This document shows, one piece after another, positions 16,689 to 26,328 of a stretch of DNA of 26,423 nucleotides (the first letter of the stretch is position 1; each line of letters opens with the position of its first letter). The notes below the pieces were generated by a model that worked only from the letters and a program-made list of their open reading frames with translations, ran no database searches and was not told where the DNA came from. A program made the position numbers and the translations under genes. Origin of the DNA: Paracoccaceae bacterium (GTDB taxonomy: Bacteria > Pseudomonadota > Alphaproteobacteria > Rhodobacterales > Rhodobacteraceae); the NCBI GenBank assembly GCA_009920815.1, contig RFZH01000009.1, positions 1 to 26,423 on the forward strand, read 5' to 3'.

Positions 16689-17882
16689 ATGCTAGTTGGC
16701 AAAAAGATATTGCTTATTATCGCTGGGGGCATCGCCGCGTATAAGTCATTAGAATTGATCCGCAGGTTGCGTGATCAAGGGGCATCTGTCATTCCTGTTA
16801 TGACCCAATCCGCCAAGGAGTTTGTTACCCCAATGAGCGTTTCTGCGCTTGCTGGTCATGCGGTTCATCAAGACCTTTTCGATCTGACAACCGAGGCAGA
16901 GATGGGGCATATTCAGTTGTCTCGTAGTGCTGATTTGATCGTTGTTGCGCCCGCGACGGCGGATTTGATGTCCAAGATGGCGACAGGACAGGCAAACGAT
17001 TTGGCATCCACCTTGTTATTGGCAACAGATAAACCCGTTTTGATTGCACCTGCCATGAATGTACGCATGTGGAACCATTCTGCAACCCAACGCAACATTG
17101 CGACCTTGCAGGCGGATGGCATTCGATTTGTTGGGCCAAACGATGGGGATATGGCCTGCGGTGAATTCGGCCCCGGTCGTATGGCTGAACCTGCTGAAAT
17201 AATTGACTCAATACACAGGCAATTTGCGCAAGGCCCGTTAAAAGATATGCGGATTGTTGTAACCTCTGGGCCAACGCATGAACCAATAGATCCCGTGCGC
17301 TATATCGCGAACAGATCTTCGGGGGCGCAAGGAACGGCGATTGCAGCGGCTCTGCGTGATTTGGGGGCCTCGGTCACTTTTGTCACGGGCCCTGCGGATA
17401 TCCCGCCGCCAGCAGGTGTGAAAGTGGTCCGTGTCCAAAGTGCACAACAGATGTTGGAGGCAACCCAAGCCGCTTTGCCCGCAGAGGTCGCAATTTTTGC
17501 GGCCGCGGTTGCTGATTGGCGCGTGACATCGGCATCAGGGTCTAAAATAAAAAAGATCGATGGGGCGTTGCCCACGCTTAGTTTGGCCGAAAATCCGGAT
17601 ATTTTGGCCACCGTTTCGCAACTGTCCAACGGGCGCCCGCGTCTTGTTGTTGGTTTTGCTGCTGAAACAGACAACGTTGTCGAAAACGCGGTTGCCAAAC
17701 GTAAACGCAAGGGATGTGATTGGATCGTGGCAAATGATGTATCTCCTGAAACGGGGATCATGGGGGGGCAAGAAAACCAAGTCATTCTTGTGACCGATGA
17801 CGGGACCGAGGCTTGGCCGCGGATGAGCAAAAATGAAACTGCGCGTGAATTGGCCAAACGCATCGCAGCAACATTGGTGTAG
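16689..17882 (+). CDS. coaBC: Bifunctional phosphopantothenoylcysteine decarboxylase / phosphopantothenate-cysteine ligase
   Basis: Performs two consecutive steps of coenzyme A synthesis: joining cysteine to 4'-phosphopantothenate (CoaB half) and FMN-dependent decarboxylation to 4'-phosphopantetheine (CoaC half). The 397-aa protein has the CoaC residues H74, the PAMN motif (N124) and C157 in DMACGEFGPGRM; the CoaB half begins at about 187 with SGPTHEPIDPVRYIANRSSG and has KIKK (286-289) and ANDVS. These match E. coli His75, Asn125, Cys158 and Lys289. Length is normal. It starts after GAGGGG and is followed by dut nine bases downstream, an order common in alphaproteobacteria. Confidence 0.97.
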   Translation: MLVGKKILLIIAGGIAAYKSLELIRRLRDQGASVIPVMTQSAKEFVTPMSVSALAGHAVHQDLFDLTTEAEMGHIQLSRSADLIVVAPATADLMSKMATGQANDLASTLLLATDKPVLIAPAMNVRMWNHSATQRNIATLQADGIRFVGPNDGDMACGEFGPGRMAEPAEIIDSIHRQFAQGPLKDMRIVVTSGPTHEPIDPVRYIANRSSGAQGTAIAAALRDLGASVTFVTGPADIPPPAGVKVVRVQSAQQMLEATQAALPAEVAIFAAAVADWRVTSASGSKIKKIDGALPTLSLAENPDILATVSQLSNGRPRLVVGFAAETDNVVENAVAKRKRKGCDWIVANDVSPETGIMGGQENQVILVTDDGTEAWPRMSKNETARELAKRIAATLV

Positions 17883-17891
17883 GTCCAGAAG

Positions 17892-18356
17892 ATGGTTGAG
17901 ATTGGATTTTGCTGGACTGACGAGGCGGATCAAACGATTGCCCTTCCCAACTACGAAACACCTGGCGCGGCAGGTGCCGACCTAAGGGCCAATTTTGCCC
18001 CCAAGGATCGTGATCGTAGCATTGCGATTGACCCAGGCGCGCGGGTTTTGATTCCGACTGGATTGCGGTTGGAAATACCAATTGGATACGAGGTGCAAGT
18101 GCGACCACGATCAGGTCTGGCGCTAAAGCATGGTATCACGCTACCCAATTCGCCTGGTACAATCGACAGTGATTATCGAGGACCTTTGGGGATCATTTTG
18201 ATGAACATGGGGCAGGATGTTTTTCATGTCGCCCATGGTGATCGCATAGCCCAGATAGTTGTTGCACCGGTTCTGCAGGCGTCGTTTGCCTTGCGTCGTG
18301 CGCTTGGGCCAACCAGCCGAGGCGAGGGTGGTTTTGGGTCAACCGGAACGTCCTGA
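17892..18356 (+). CDS. dut: dUTP diphosphatase
   Basis: Hydrolyses dUTP to dUMP and pyrophosphate, keeping uracil out of DNA and supplying dTMP synthesis. The 154-aa trimeric-type enzyme has all five motifs: PGAAGADLRA (24-33), RPRSGLALKHG (71-81), NSPGTIDSDYRGPLG (86-100), HGDRIAQIVVAPV (115-127) and SRGEGGFGSTG (142-152). Motif III holds the catalytic aspartate and the nucleobase-recognising tyrosine. It sits nine bases behind coaBC and two bases before moeB, so it is almost certainly co-transcribed. Confidence 0.97.
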   Translation: MVEIGFCWTDEADQTIALPNYETPGAAGADLRANFAPKDRDRSIAIDPGARVLIPTGLRLEIPIGYEVQVRPRSGLALKHGITLPNSPGTIDSDYRGPLGIILMNMGQDVFHVAHGDRIAQIVVAPVLQASFALRRALGPTSRGEGGFGSTGTS

Positions 18357-18358
18357 CC

Positions 18359-19414
18359 ATGGCTTTATTCATTTCTCTTGCGGTGTCTTTGTCTTTCGCG
18401 TGGATTTTGAAAATTCCAAGGCGCATTGTTTTCGGGATCCTTGTTCTGGGGTATTTTGTGACCTTGTTTGCCCATTTTATTTTGCCTGTTGATGCACCGT
18501 TGCTTCGGGCGACATCTGGCGGTGATGTTCGGGTTTGGGGTGTTTTAGGCGGCGCGATTGGCTTGATCGCTTTATACGTCACGCTGCTGCGTCGGTTCAA
18601 AGCGCGGGCAAAAGCGGCACCCGAGCCCAGTCGCCCCACCTCTAATACATTTTCAGACACCGAATTGGAACGCTATGCCCGCCATATCGTTTTGCGCGAA
18701 ATCGGCGGCGCGGGGCAAAAACAATTAAAAAATGCGCGCATTTTAGTGATTGGCGCTGGCGGCTTGGGCGCGCCTGCTTTGCAATACCTGGCTGCCGCAG
18801 GGGTTGGAACGATTGGGGTGATTGACGACGATGTGGTCGATAATAGCAACCTTCAACGCCAAGTCATTCATCAAGATGCAGCGATTGGAACGCCCAAGGT
18901 ATTTTCAGCACAAAAAATGATGTTGGCACAAAACCCGTTCATTGCAGTGAAACCATATCACCGCCGCTTGGATGAGGTGGTCGCGATGAACTTATTTGCG
19001 GACTATGACATAATTCTTGAGGGCTCTGATAATTTTGAAACCCGATATCTGGCCAATCGAGTTGCAGCCAAATTAGGTAAACCGCTTGTTTCTGGTGCGC
19101 TTAGCCAATGGGAAGGGCAGCTAGCCGTTTATCATCCCACGGTATCTGGACCGTGTTATCAATGTATCTTCCCTCAAAAACCTGCCGAAGGAATGGCACC
19201 CACCTGCGCAGAGGCTGGCGTTTTTGCACCTTTGCCGGGGGTCATCGGGGCGATGATGGCGGGCGAAGCCATTAAATTTGTAATTAAATCAACTCAGCCT
19301 ATGATAGGTGAAATGTTGATATACGATGCCCTTTATGGCGAAAGCCGGAAATTCACTATAAAACAGCGGCCCGATTGCCCAATCTGTGGCCAAGATCATC
19401 AGGACCAATCATGA
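18359..19414 (+). CDS. moeB: MoeB/ThiF-family adenylyltransferase with N-terminal membrane anchor
   Basis: E1-like enzyme that adenylates the C-terminal glycine of the small molybdopterin synthase subunit MoaD; a ThiS-type partner is possible. Of 351 residues the last ~250 form the catalytic domain: GAGGLG (132-137), NLQRQ (164-168), a zinc site of C266, C269, C340 and C343 (CYQC and CPIC), and the catalytic-type cysteine C283 in PTCAEAGV. The first ~80 residues are unlike E. coli MoeB and contain two or three hydrophobic segments (about 2-18, 23-42, 59-78) followed by a basic stretch and a Pro/Ala-rich linker, which predicts attachment to the inner membrane with the enzyme in the cytoplasm. 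No rhodanese domain is fused. The stop overlaps the next ATG by four bases. Confidence 0.9.
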   Translation: MALFISLAVSLSFAWILKIPRRIVFGILVLGYFVTLFAHFILPVDAPLLRATSGGDVRVWGVLGGAIGLIALYVTLLRRFKARAKAAPEPSRPTSNTFSDTELERYARHIVLREIGGAGQKQLKNARILVIGAGGLGAPALQYLAAAGVGTIGVIDDDVVDNSNLQRQVIHQDAAIGTPKVFSAQKMMLAQNPFIAVKPYHRRLDEVVAMNLFADYDIILEGSDNFETRYLANRVAAKLGKPLVSGALSQWEGQLAVYHPTVSGPCYQCIFPQKPAEGMAPTCAEAGVFAPLPGVIGAMMAGEAIKFVIKSTQPMIGEMLIYDALYGESRKFTIKQRPDCPICGQDHQDQS

Positions 19415-21411
19415 GCTCTATTTTTTTAAATGAATGGAAGACACCATTCAATCTACCACCATTTGACCAAATCTCGGATGATGACTTTCTTGATGCATTT
19501 GAAGAAGGCGTAAAAGAAGAGCTTGCCCATGTTGATGCCATCGCATCAAATCCCGAACCGCCGACATTTGCCAATACAATCGAAGCAGGATTTGCAAAAG
19601 ATACGATATTGGATCGCGTTTTGTCGGCGTTTTATGCTGTCAATGGTGCAGACACAAATCCCAAGCGCGAAGAAATTGCGCGCATATTTTCCCCAAAACT
19701 GGCAGATCTGAGTTCAAAGATTTATTCCAATAAGGTTTTGTTCCAACGTATTGATACGCTGTATCAAACACGTGACACTTTGGGTTTGACCAAAGAACAG
19801 CATCGTGTGCTGACGCTGACGCATCAAAATTGGATCCGCGCAGGTGCATCGTTGACTGGCGACGCAGAAGTCAGAATGAAGGAAATCAAACAACGGCTCT
19901 CTATTTTGGGAACCGAGTTTGCGCAAAACGTTTTGGCGGACGAACGATCTTGGTACATGGAATTGACCGAGGATGATTTGGTTGGACTGCCCGAGTTTTT
20001 GATCCGCGCGGCAAGCGCTGCGGGCAAGGAAAAAGGGGTATCTGGTCCCATTATCACGACCTCGCGGTCGCTATACGTGCCGTTCATGCAATTTTCGCCA
20101 CGTCGTGATTTGCGCCAACATGCGCAAGCGGCATGGGAAAAACGTGGCGCTGAAAAAAACTTGGATCTCGCTGCTGAAATGGTCAATCTGCGTCATGAAA
20201 TGGCCTTGCTTTTGGGATATGAAAATTTTTCCGAATACAAATTGGAAACGGAAATGGCAAAGACGTCCGATAATGTGCGTAAGCTGTTAATGGATGTTTG
20301 GGAACCAGCAAAAGCACAGGCTTTGGCTGATGAAAAAATCTTGACCCAAATGATGCAGGAAGACGGCATCAATGGCCCATTAGAAGCATGGGATTGGCAT
20401 TATTACGCCGAAAAACGTCGTCAGGCCGATCACGATTTAGACGAAGGCGAAATCAAATCATATTTCCAACTGGATCGTATGATTGAGGCCGCCTTTGATT
20501 GTGCAAATCGATTGTTCGGATTAGAGTTTACGCCCGTTGATGTGACCCTGTATCATCCTGACTGTCGGGCTTGGGATGTAACACGCGACGGCAAACATGT
20601 TGCTTTGTTCATTGGCGATTATTTCGCACGTGGATCAAAACGGTCAGGTGCGTGGTGTTCTGCGCTGCAGTCGCAGGCCAAATTTCCAAAAGAGTGTCGA
20701 CCGATTGTGATCAATGTTTGCAACTTTGCCAAGGATGACCCTGCGCTTTTATCTGCAGATGATGCTCGGACGTTGTTTCATGAATTTGGTCACGCCCTGC
20801 ACCAGATGCTGTCCGACGTCACCTATGAAATGGTATCGGGAACAAGCGTTCCACGTGATTTTGTCGAATTGCCCAGCCAGCTATTTGAGCATTGGTTTAT
20901 GGTGCCTGAAGTTTTGCAAAAATATGCAACCCATTATCAAACTGGCCAATCGATCCCCACCGATTTAATGAACCGTTTGATTGACGCGTCAAACTTTGAC
21001 ATGGGCTTTCAAACCGTAGAATATGTGGCGAGCGCTTTGGTTGATTTATCCTATCATCAAGGTCCGTTATCCACAGAGATCAGCGATGCACAGACCCAAA
21101 TCTTGGGTGATCTAGGTATGCCCCATGCGATAAAAATGCGTCATGCGACCCCACATTTTCAACACGTGTTTTCGGGCGGCTATTATGCAAGCGCTTACTA
21201 TAGCTATATGTGGTCCGAAGTCATGGACGCGGATGCCTTTGCTGCATTCGAAGAGACAGGCGACCCGTTTAATGCAGATCGTGCAAAATCATTGGAAGCA
21301 AATATTTTGTCGCGTGGCGGATCCGGTGATCCGGTCGAACTTTACACCCAATTTCGTGGTCGTTTGCCCGGCGTTGAAGCTTTGCTCAAGGGCCGCGGGT
21401 TGGCCGCCTAA
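19411..21411 (+). CDS. M3-family zinc metallopeptidase (Dcp / oligopeptidase A type)
   Basis: Cytoplasmic peptidase of 666 aa that cleaves short peptides, including degraded signal peptides in relatives. The zinc motif HEFGH is at 457-461, followed about 25 residues later by FVELPSQLFEHW with the third ligand, and GGYYASAYYSYMW with the tyrosines that line the substrate site. The N-terminal PPFDQISDDDFLDAFEEG and PTFANTIEA are typical of the Dcp/OpdA branch; I cannot separate the two. There is no signal peptide. ATG 19411 overlaps the moeB stop and gives a standard N-terminus. It closes the coaBC-dut-moeB series and is followed by a GC-rich hairpin. Confidence 0.93.
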   Translation: MSSIFLNEWKTPFNLPPFDQISDDDFLDAFEEGVKEELAHVDAIASNPEPPTFANTIEAGFAKDTILDRVLSAFYAVNGADTNPKREEIARIFSPKLADLSSKIYSNKVLFQRIDTLYQTRDTLGLTKEQHRVLTLTHQNWIRAGASLTGDAEVRMKEIKQRLSILGTEFAQNVLADERSWYMELTEDDLVGLPEFLIRAASAAGKEKGVSGPIITTSRSLYVPFMQFSPRRDLRQHAQAAWEKRGAEKNLDLAAEMVNLRHEMALLLGYENFSEYKLETEMAKTSDNVRKLLMDVWEPAKAQALADEKILTQMMQEDGINGPLEAWDWHYYAEKRRQADHDLDEGEIKSYFQLDRMIEAAFDCANRLFGLEFTPVDVTLYHPDCRAWDVTRDGKHVALFIGDYFARGSKRSGAWCSALQSQAKFPKECRPIVINVCNFAKDDPALLSADDARTLFHEFGHALHQMLSDVTYEMVSGTSVPRDFVELPSQLFEHWFMVPEVLQKYATHYQTGQSIPTDLMNRLIDASNFDMGFQTVEYVASALVDLSYHQGPLSTEISDAQTQILGDLGMPHAIKMRHATPHFQHVFSGGYYASAYYSYMWSEVMDADAFAAFEETGDPFNADRAKSLEANILSRGGSGDPVELYTQFRGRLPGVEALLKGRGLAA

Positions 21412-21440
21412 TTAGATAAAAGGTTTAGTGAAAAAATTCT

Positions 21441-21464
21441 GGGCCCGGGTGTTGACTCGGGCCC
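21441..21464 (+). terminator. GC-rich hairpin after the M3 peptidase gene
   Basis: GGGCCCGGGT (21441-21450) pairs with ACTCGGGCCC (21455-21464) around a 4-base loop; one pair is G-T. There is no proper T-run after it (TTGGCT), so it is either a weak terminator or a 3'-end stabiliser. The loop and right arm contain the -35 of the groESL promoter. Confidence 0.5.
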
Positions 21465-21482
21465 TTGGCTTGCCTACTTATG
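21452..21482 (+). promoter_or_regulatory. groESL promoter
   Basis: TTGACT (21452-21457), a 17-base spacer and TACTTA (21475-21480) form a strong -35/-10 pair. Transcription would start at about 21487, directly before the CIRCE element. The -10 region, CCTACTTATG (21473-21482), also resembles the alphaproteobacterial RpoH pattern CYTATNTNNG, so heat-shock sigma factor use is possible. Confidence 0.6.
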
Positions 21483-21487
21483 CGGCA

Positions 21488-21514
21488 TTAGCACTCATGC
21501 TTGGTGAGTGCTAA
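21488..21514 (+). promoter_or_regulatory. CIRCE operator (HrcA binding site)
   Basis: TTAGCACTC (21488-21496), nine spacer bases, and GAGTGCTAA (21506-21514) form a perfect CIRCE inverted repeat. It covers the predicted transcription start of groESL, the usual position for repression by HrcA, with release on heat stress. The element also lies in the leader RNA. hrcA itself is not in this window. Confidence 0.96.
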
Positions 21515-21561
21515 CGGGTCTATCCCGTGACATTGAAACATATTTGTAAGGAGCCTCAGAG

Positions 21562-21849
21562 ATGGCATTGAAACCGCTTCATGATCGTGTGCTTGTTCGC
21601 CGCGTTGAGAGCGACGAGAAAACCGCTGGTGGTCTGATCATTCCAGACAGCGCAAAAGAAAAACCAGCAGAAGGTGTTGTCGTAGCATGTGGTGACGGCG
21701 CCCGCAAAGACAGTGGCGAATTGATCGCCATGGCCGTTAAAGAAGGTGACAAAGTTCTGTTCGGCAAATGGTCCGGCACAGAGGTTACCGTCGATGGCCA
21801 AGAGCTGTTGATGATGAAAGAAAGCGATATCATGGGCATTCTGTCCTAA
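21562..21849 (+). CDS. groES: Co-chaperonin GroES
   Basis: Forms the heptameric lid of the GroEL chamber. The 95-aa protein shows LKPLHDRVLVRR at the start, the mobile-loop region ESDEKTAGGLIIPD (about 15-28) and the ending DIMGIL, all standard. An AAGGAG site precedes the ATG by about eight bases. The first gene of the CIRCE-controlled operon; groEL follows after 39 bp. Confidence 0.98.
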   Translation: MALKPLHDRVLVRRVESDEKTAGGLIIPDSAKEKPAEGVVVACGDGARKDSGELIAMAVKEGDKVLFGKWSGTEVTVDGQELLMMKESDIMGILS

Positions 21850-21888
21850 TCGCCGTAAACGAAACTCTACTATTCGAGGTTAAGCACA

Positions 21889-23535
<1,647 letters not shown>

Positions 23536-23561
23536 TCATCCGTCGCAATCCGCGAAGATCG

Positions 23562-23591
23562 AAACGGCTCGGAATTTTCCGAGCCGTTTTT
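23562..23591 (+). terminator. Rho-independent terminator of groESL
   Basis: AAACGGCTCGG (23562-23572) pairs with CCGAGCCGTTT (23579-23589) around AATTTT, followed by a T-run. Stem of 11 bp without mismatch. Confidence 0.92.
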
Positions 23592-23654
23592 CGTTTTAGG
23601 GGCAGCAGGGACCGCCACGTGCTCTCAACTGCCCTGATTTATTCATCTGCTGCG

Positions 23655-24005
23655 TTATTTTTCGTTAGTCGAATTTTTTAACAGGCGTTTTTGGAATTTG
23701 GATTGATATTGTGACAGGTGCCGATGTGCATCTTTTTCACGCCGCGACAGTTCTTTTCTTTGTTGCCGTTTTGTCCATGCATACACCACAGCAAAAAGCA
23801 GGGATAAAGACAACAACACGATCGATACCAGCAAGAGTTCTGTCAAGTTTTGTTGAACAAAAAATTTAACTTGATAACTGCTGGGAAGATAATCAAGCGG
23901 TGTTTCATCCGGTGTCATTTGACCCGAAGAAATGTTTAGTATCATGTAGATACAATACAGCGCCAAAACGCCCAAAAGTGCAATTAAGATGCCAATAGAT
24001 CGCAT
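23655..24005 (-). CDS. Small two-helix membrane protein, function unknown
   Basis: A 116-aa protein with two predicted membrane helices: about 4-22 (IGILIALLGVLALYCIYMIL) and about 54-77. The loop between is about 30 residues, and the C-terminal ~38 residues are very basic (KRQQRKELSRREKD and similar), so they should remain in the cytoplasm; by the positive-inside rule the loop faces the periplasm. I recognise no family. It lies downstream of the P450 gene on the same strand across a 106-bp gap and could share its transcript, although that gap shows no clear promoter or terminator. Low-complexity composition makes it hard to judge conservation by eye. Confidence 0.65.
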   Translation of the reverse strand: MRSIGILIALLGVLALYCIYMILNISSGQMTPDETPLDYLPSSYQVKFFVQQNLTELLLVSIVLLSLSLLFAVVYAWTKRQQRKELSRREKDAHRHLSQYQSKFQKRLLKNSTNEK

Positions 24006-24111
24006 CGGGGTACCTGTAAAAGTGGCTAAATTTATGGCCGCTTACCAATTAAATCATCCTTATTTATACTGGATGAAATGTAAATTTGTAAGCCCTCTTC
24101 AGGTATAGCTG

Positions 24112-25461
24112 TTAGATTTTGTCCACATGGACCCATACGCCGCCCTTTGGTCGCAGTGTTAGGATCATAACCGGTTCGGGGTTTTTTCCGGCAACCGCTG
24201 TGAATGCGAAGCGTTTCAACAAAGTTGCCAGAATTATGACCGCCTCTTGCAGGGCAAAGGATGCTCCGATGCAAATGCGGGGGCCATCGCCAAAGGGCAA
24301 ATATGTGAACCGTTCAATTTTATTGGGTTTCATAAATCGCTGCGGGCGGAAATTATCTGGGTCATTCCAGTACAAATGCGACCGATGCAACGCATAAAAT
24401 GGCAACATAACGGTATCACCCGCAGTGACGTCGCGGTCGCACAGGCGATCAGGTCCAAGTGCTGTGCGTGACACAAACGCCGCGGGCGGATATAACCGCA
24501 ACGCTTCATCAATGACAGCCCTTACAAAGGGCAGTTTATCAAGATGCTCTGCCCCAATCGGTCGATCCCCGGTCGCAGCATTGATTTCGTCGCGGGCGCG
24601 GTTTTGTGCATCTTTATCGTGTGACAATAGATACAGCGCCCATGACAACGTCAGGGCCGTTGTTTCGTGGCCTGCCACGATAAAAGCAAGCAAATTATCC
24701 CGCAATTCTTGGCGCGTCATGCGGCGTTTGGTGTCGGGATCTTCGCCGGCCTCAAGGAGATCCAGCAGATCGGCCGCCTCGCCGTGTTTATTGGCTTTAT
24801 GCGAGGCGATGGCACGGTCAGCAATTGATTTTATGCGGCGAATGTCTGAACCGATCATGGCGCGGCTTGGTCGTGGGACCCAACTTGGCGCGCCTAAAAT
24901 ATCCAAAATCGACACCTTTGCAGTTGAATCTATATAGGTATCTATCATTTTAAACAGTTCCTTGCGGTCAAAGCCGTCACTGTTTGAAAAAGTAACGTCA
25001 GAAATGACATCAAACGTTGTGTCCATCATTTCGGAATACAAATCGACTGCGCGGCCGGTGTGCTGCGCAATCCGTTCAGTGGCTGCCGCTGCAGCGCGCG
25101 TCATGATTGGCGCAAGGTTGGAAATGTTTCGATGTGTAAATACAGGTGCTGCGGCTTGACGTTGCCATTTCCAATGCGCCCCTTCGGCGATGAACAACGA
25201 CTCTCCTATGGCGGGGCGCAATAGTTCTTTTGTTACAGTTGATTTCGGATAGTTCTGCAAATTATCACGCAATATGCGGCGCAGCGCTGTCGGGTCCATA
25301 ACCATGTGCCATCTGACGCCCACCTTGCCCGAAACGATCGGTTGGCGTGTAGCTATTTCTGGAATAAGCGAAAGCACGTTGTTTCGCGCAGCCTGAAGTG
25401 ACCCCCAAATGCCCAATGGTTTCTGGCCGAGTGCGATTTTTACCGGAACAAATCTGTCCAT
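24112..25461 (-). CDS. Cytochrome P450
   Basis: Haem-thiolate monooxygenase, 449 aa, soluble (no membrane anchor visible). The I-helix oxygen-binding motif AGHETTA is at 263-269, the K-helix ExxR is E319-R322 (EALRLYPP), and the haem loop is FGDGPRICIG with the axial cysteine C397. The C-helix WKWQRQ (97-102) is also present. The layout is of the class sometimes called fatty-acid or CYP4/CYP102-like, but substrate cannot be told. No ferredoxin, ferredoxin reductase or fused reductase is in the neighbourhood, so electrons must come from elsewhere. The start at 25461 lacks a clear ribosome-binding site. Divergent from the lipoprotein gene. Confidence 0.95.
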   Translation of the reverse strand: MDRFVPVKIALGQKPLGIWGSLQAARNNVLSLIPEIATRQPIVSGKVGVRWHMVMDPTALRRILRDNLQNYPKSTVTKELLRPAIGESLFIAEGAHWKWQRQAAAPVFTHRNISNLAPIMTRAAAAATERIAQHTGRAVDLYSEMMDTTFDVISDVTFSNSDGFDRKELFKMIDTYIDSTAKVSILDILGAPSWVPRPSRAMIGSDIRRIKSIADRAIASHKANKHGEAADLLDLLEAGEDPDTKRRMTRQELRDNLLAFIVAGHETTALTLSWALYLLSHDKDAQNRARDEINAATGDRPIGAEHLDKLPFVRAVIDEALRLYPPAAFVSRTALGPDRLCDRDVTAGDTVMLPFYALHRSHLYWNDPDNFRPQRFMKPNKIERFTYLPFGDGPRICIGASFALQEAVIILATLLKRFAFTAVAGKNPEPVMILTLRPKGGVWVHVDKI

Positions 25462-25490
25462 AATATTTACGGCATAACAATTAGATATGT

Positions 25491-25520
25491 TTGCGTCAAT
25501 CTGACCCGATGAAAATAAAT
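25491..25520 (+). promoter_or_regulatory. candidate promoter of the hypothetical lipoprotein gene
   Basis: TTGCGT (25491-25496) and AATAAA/ATAAAT (25514-25520) are separated by 17-18 bases and face the lipoprotein gene, within the 111-bp divergent gap to the P450 gene. The -10 is imperfect. No equally good match was seen for the P450 direction. Confidence 0.3.
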
Positions 25521-25559
25521 ATTTCCTGAACTGACGAAAACAGGTAAGGAGCGTATAAA

Positions 25560-25661
25560 ATGTGGGGATACGATGAAATTAGTAAAAACGATTTTGCTGC
25601 TGACTTTGCTGGCAAGCTGCGCGCCGCCGATCATCGAAACAGAATTAAAACCGATTGGTGA
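25560..25661 (+). other. 33-codon ORF with strong ribosome-binding site overlapping the lipoprotein start
   Basis: TAAGGAG (25545-25551) lies eight bases before an ATG at 25560 that opens a 33-codon frame (MWGYDEISKNDFAADFAGKL and onward) ending at TGA 25659-25661, out of frame with the lipoprotein gene that starts at 25573. This is a better start signal than the lipoprotein itself has. It may be an upstream ORF that controls the lipoprotein, or the site may still serve the lipoprotein at long range. Confidence 0.3.
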
Positions 25662-26205
25662 TTTTTCGCTGGGTCATAATTTGGTCGTTGGGGATAAAAT
25701 GGTCAAAGGCCCGTTGTCCCGCGATGGTGATCCGGACATCATCACAGCTGCGGTCAAAGATGCGATTGGCGCAAGGCTTTCCAAATATGATGGCGACAAG
25801 CGCTATCATGTCATTACGCGCATAGATGCCTATACGCTTGGGCGAACAGGGATTCCGTTGATCTTTAGTCCGCAAACTGCATTGGTGATAAACGTATCGA
25901 TCTGGGACGACCTTGCTCAAAAGCGATTGAACGAAGAACCGGTGCAATTGGTTATTTTAGAAAACACCAATAAACGAAATGTTTTGGGATCTGGAATTGG
26001 TCAAACAAAACAACAGCAAATAAAGAGTATTGCTGAAAGCGCTGCCTATCAAATCGAAGACTGGATGCGCAAGCAACATACCGAAAACGGATGGTTCAAT
26101 CCAGCGGTTGATGTACCCCTATTCGATGTCATCTCTTTAAACAAAGATCGCGCGACCCCAAGTGACGACGTTGTATTACCTGTCCCTCTTGTGGATGCCG
26201 AATAA
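25573..26205 (+). CDS. Hypothetical lipoprotein
   Basis: A 210-aa protein of unknown function. The signal peptide MKLVKTILLLTLLASC ends in lipobox LASC (C16), so it should be lipid-anchored; the following APP gives no inner-membrane retention aspartate at +2. The remainder has alternating hydrophobic strands (RYHVITRIDAYTLGRTGIPL, TALVINVSIWD) and a later helix (KSIAESAAYQIEDWMRKQ), resembling small outer-membrane-associated lipoproteins, but I recognise no family. The lipoprotein start has only GGGGA four bases upstream, too close for an ideal site. No gene follows before tuf. Confidence 0.8.
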   Translation: MKLVKTILLLTLLASCAPPIIETELKPIGDFSLGHNLVVGDKMVKGPLSRDGDPDIITAAVKDAIGARLSKYDGDKRYHVITRIDAYTLGRTGIPLIFSPQTALVINVSIWDDLAQKRLNEEPVQLVILENTNKRNVLGSGIGQTKQQQIKSIAESAAYQIEDWMRKQHTENGWFNPAVDVPLFDVISLNKDRATPSDDVVLPVPLVDAE

Positions 26206-26328
26206 CCGATTGCTCAAAAATTGTACCTAACGTATCAGAGTGGGTTGATTTTTTTGATGTTTGGCAATAAACGCCCGCTTGGTATCAATTCGGGCAAATC
26301 CGCCCCCTAAATCAAGAGGCGTCTACGG
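26206..26328 (+). promoter_or_regulatory. upstream region of tuf
   Basis: This 123-bp gap should hold the tuf promoter or leader. I can find only TTGATT (26245-26250) with weak AT-rich -10 candidates (AATAAA about 15 bases on), and a possible leader hairpin, GCCCG (26273-26277) with CGGGC (26291-26295). A ribosome-binding site AAGAGG (26314-26319) lies about nine bases ahead of the ATG. No tRNA is present. Confidence 0.3.

Noticed and set aside
17300..17863. 187-codon minus-strand frame inside coaBC
   Set aside because: A shadow of the coaBC reading frame; coaBC has all its catalytic motifs and the reverse frame has none.
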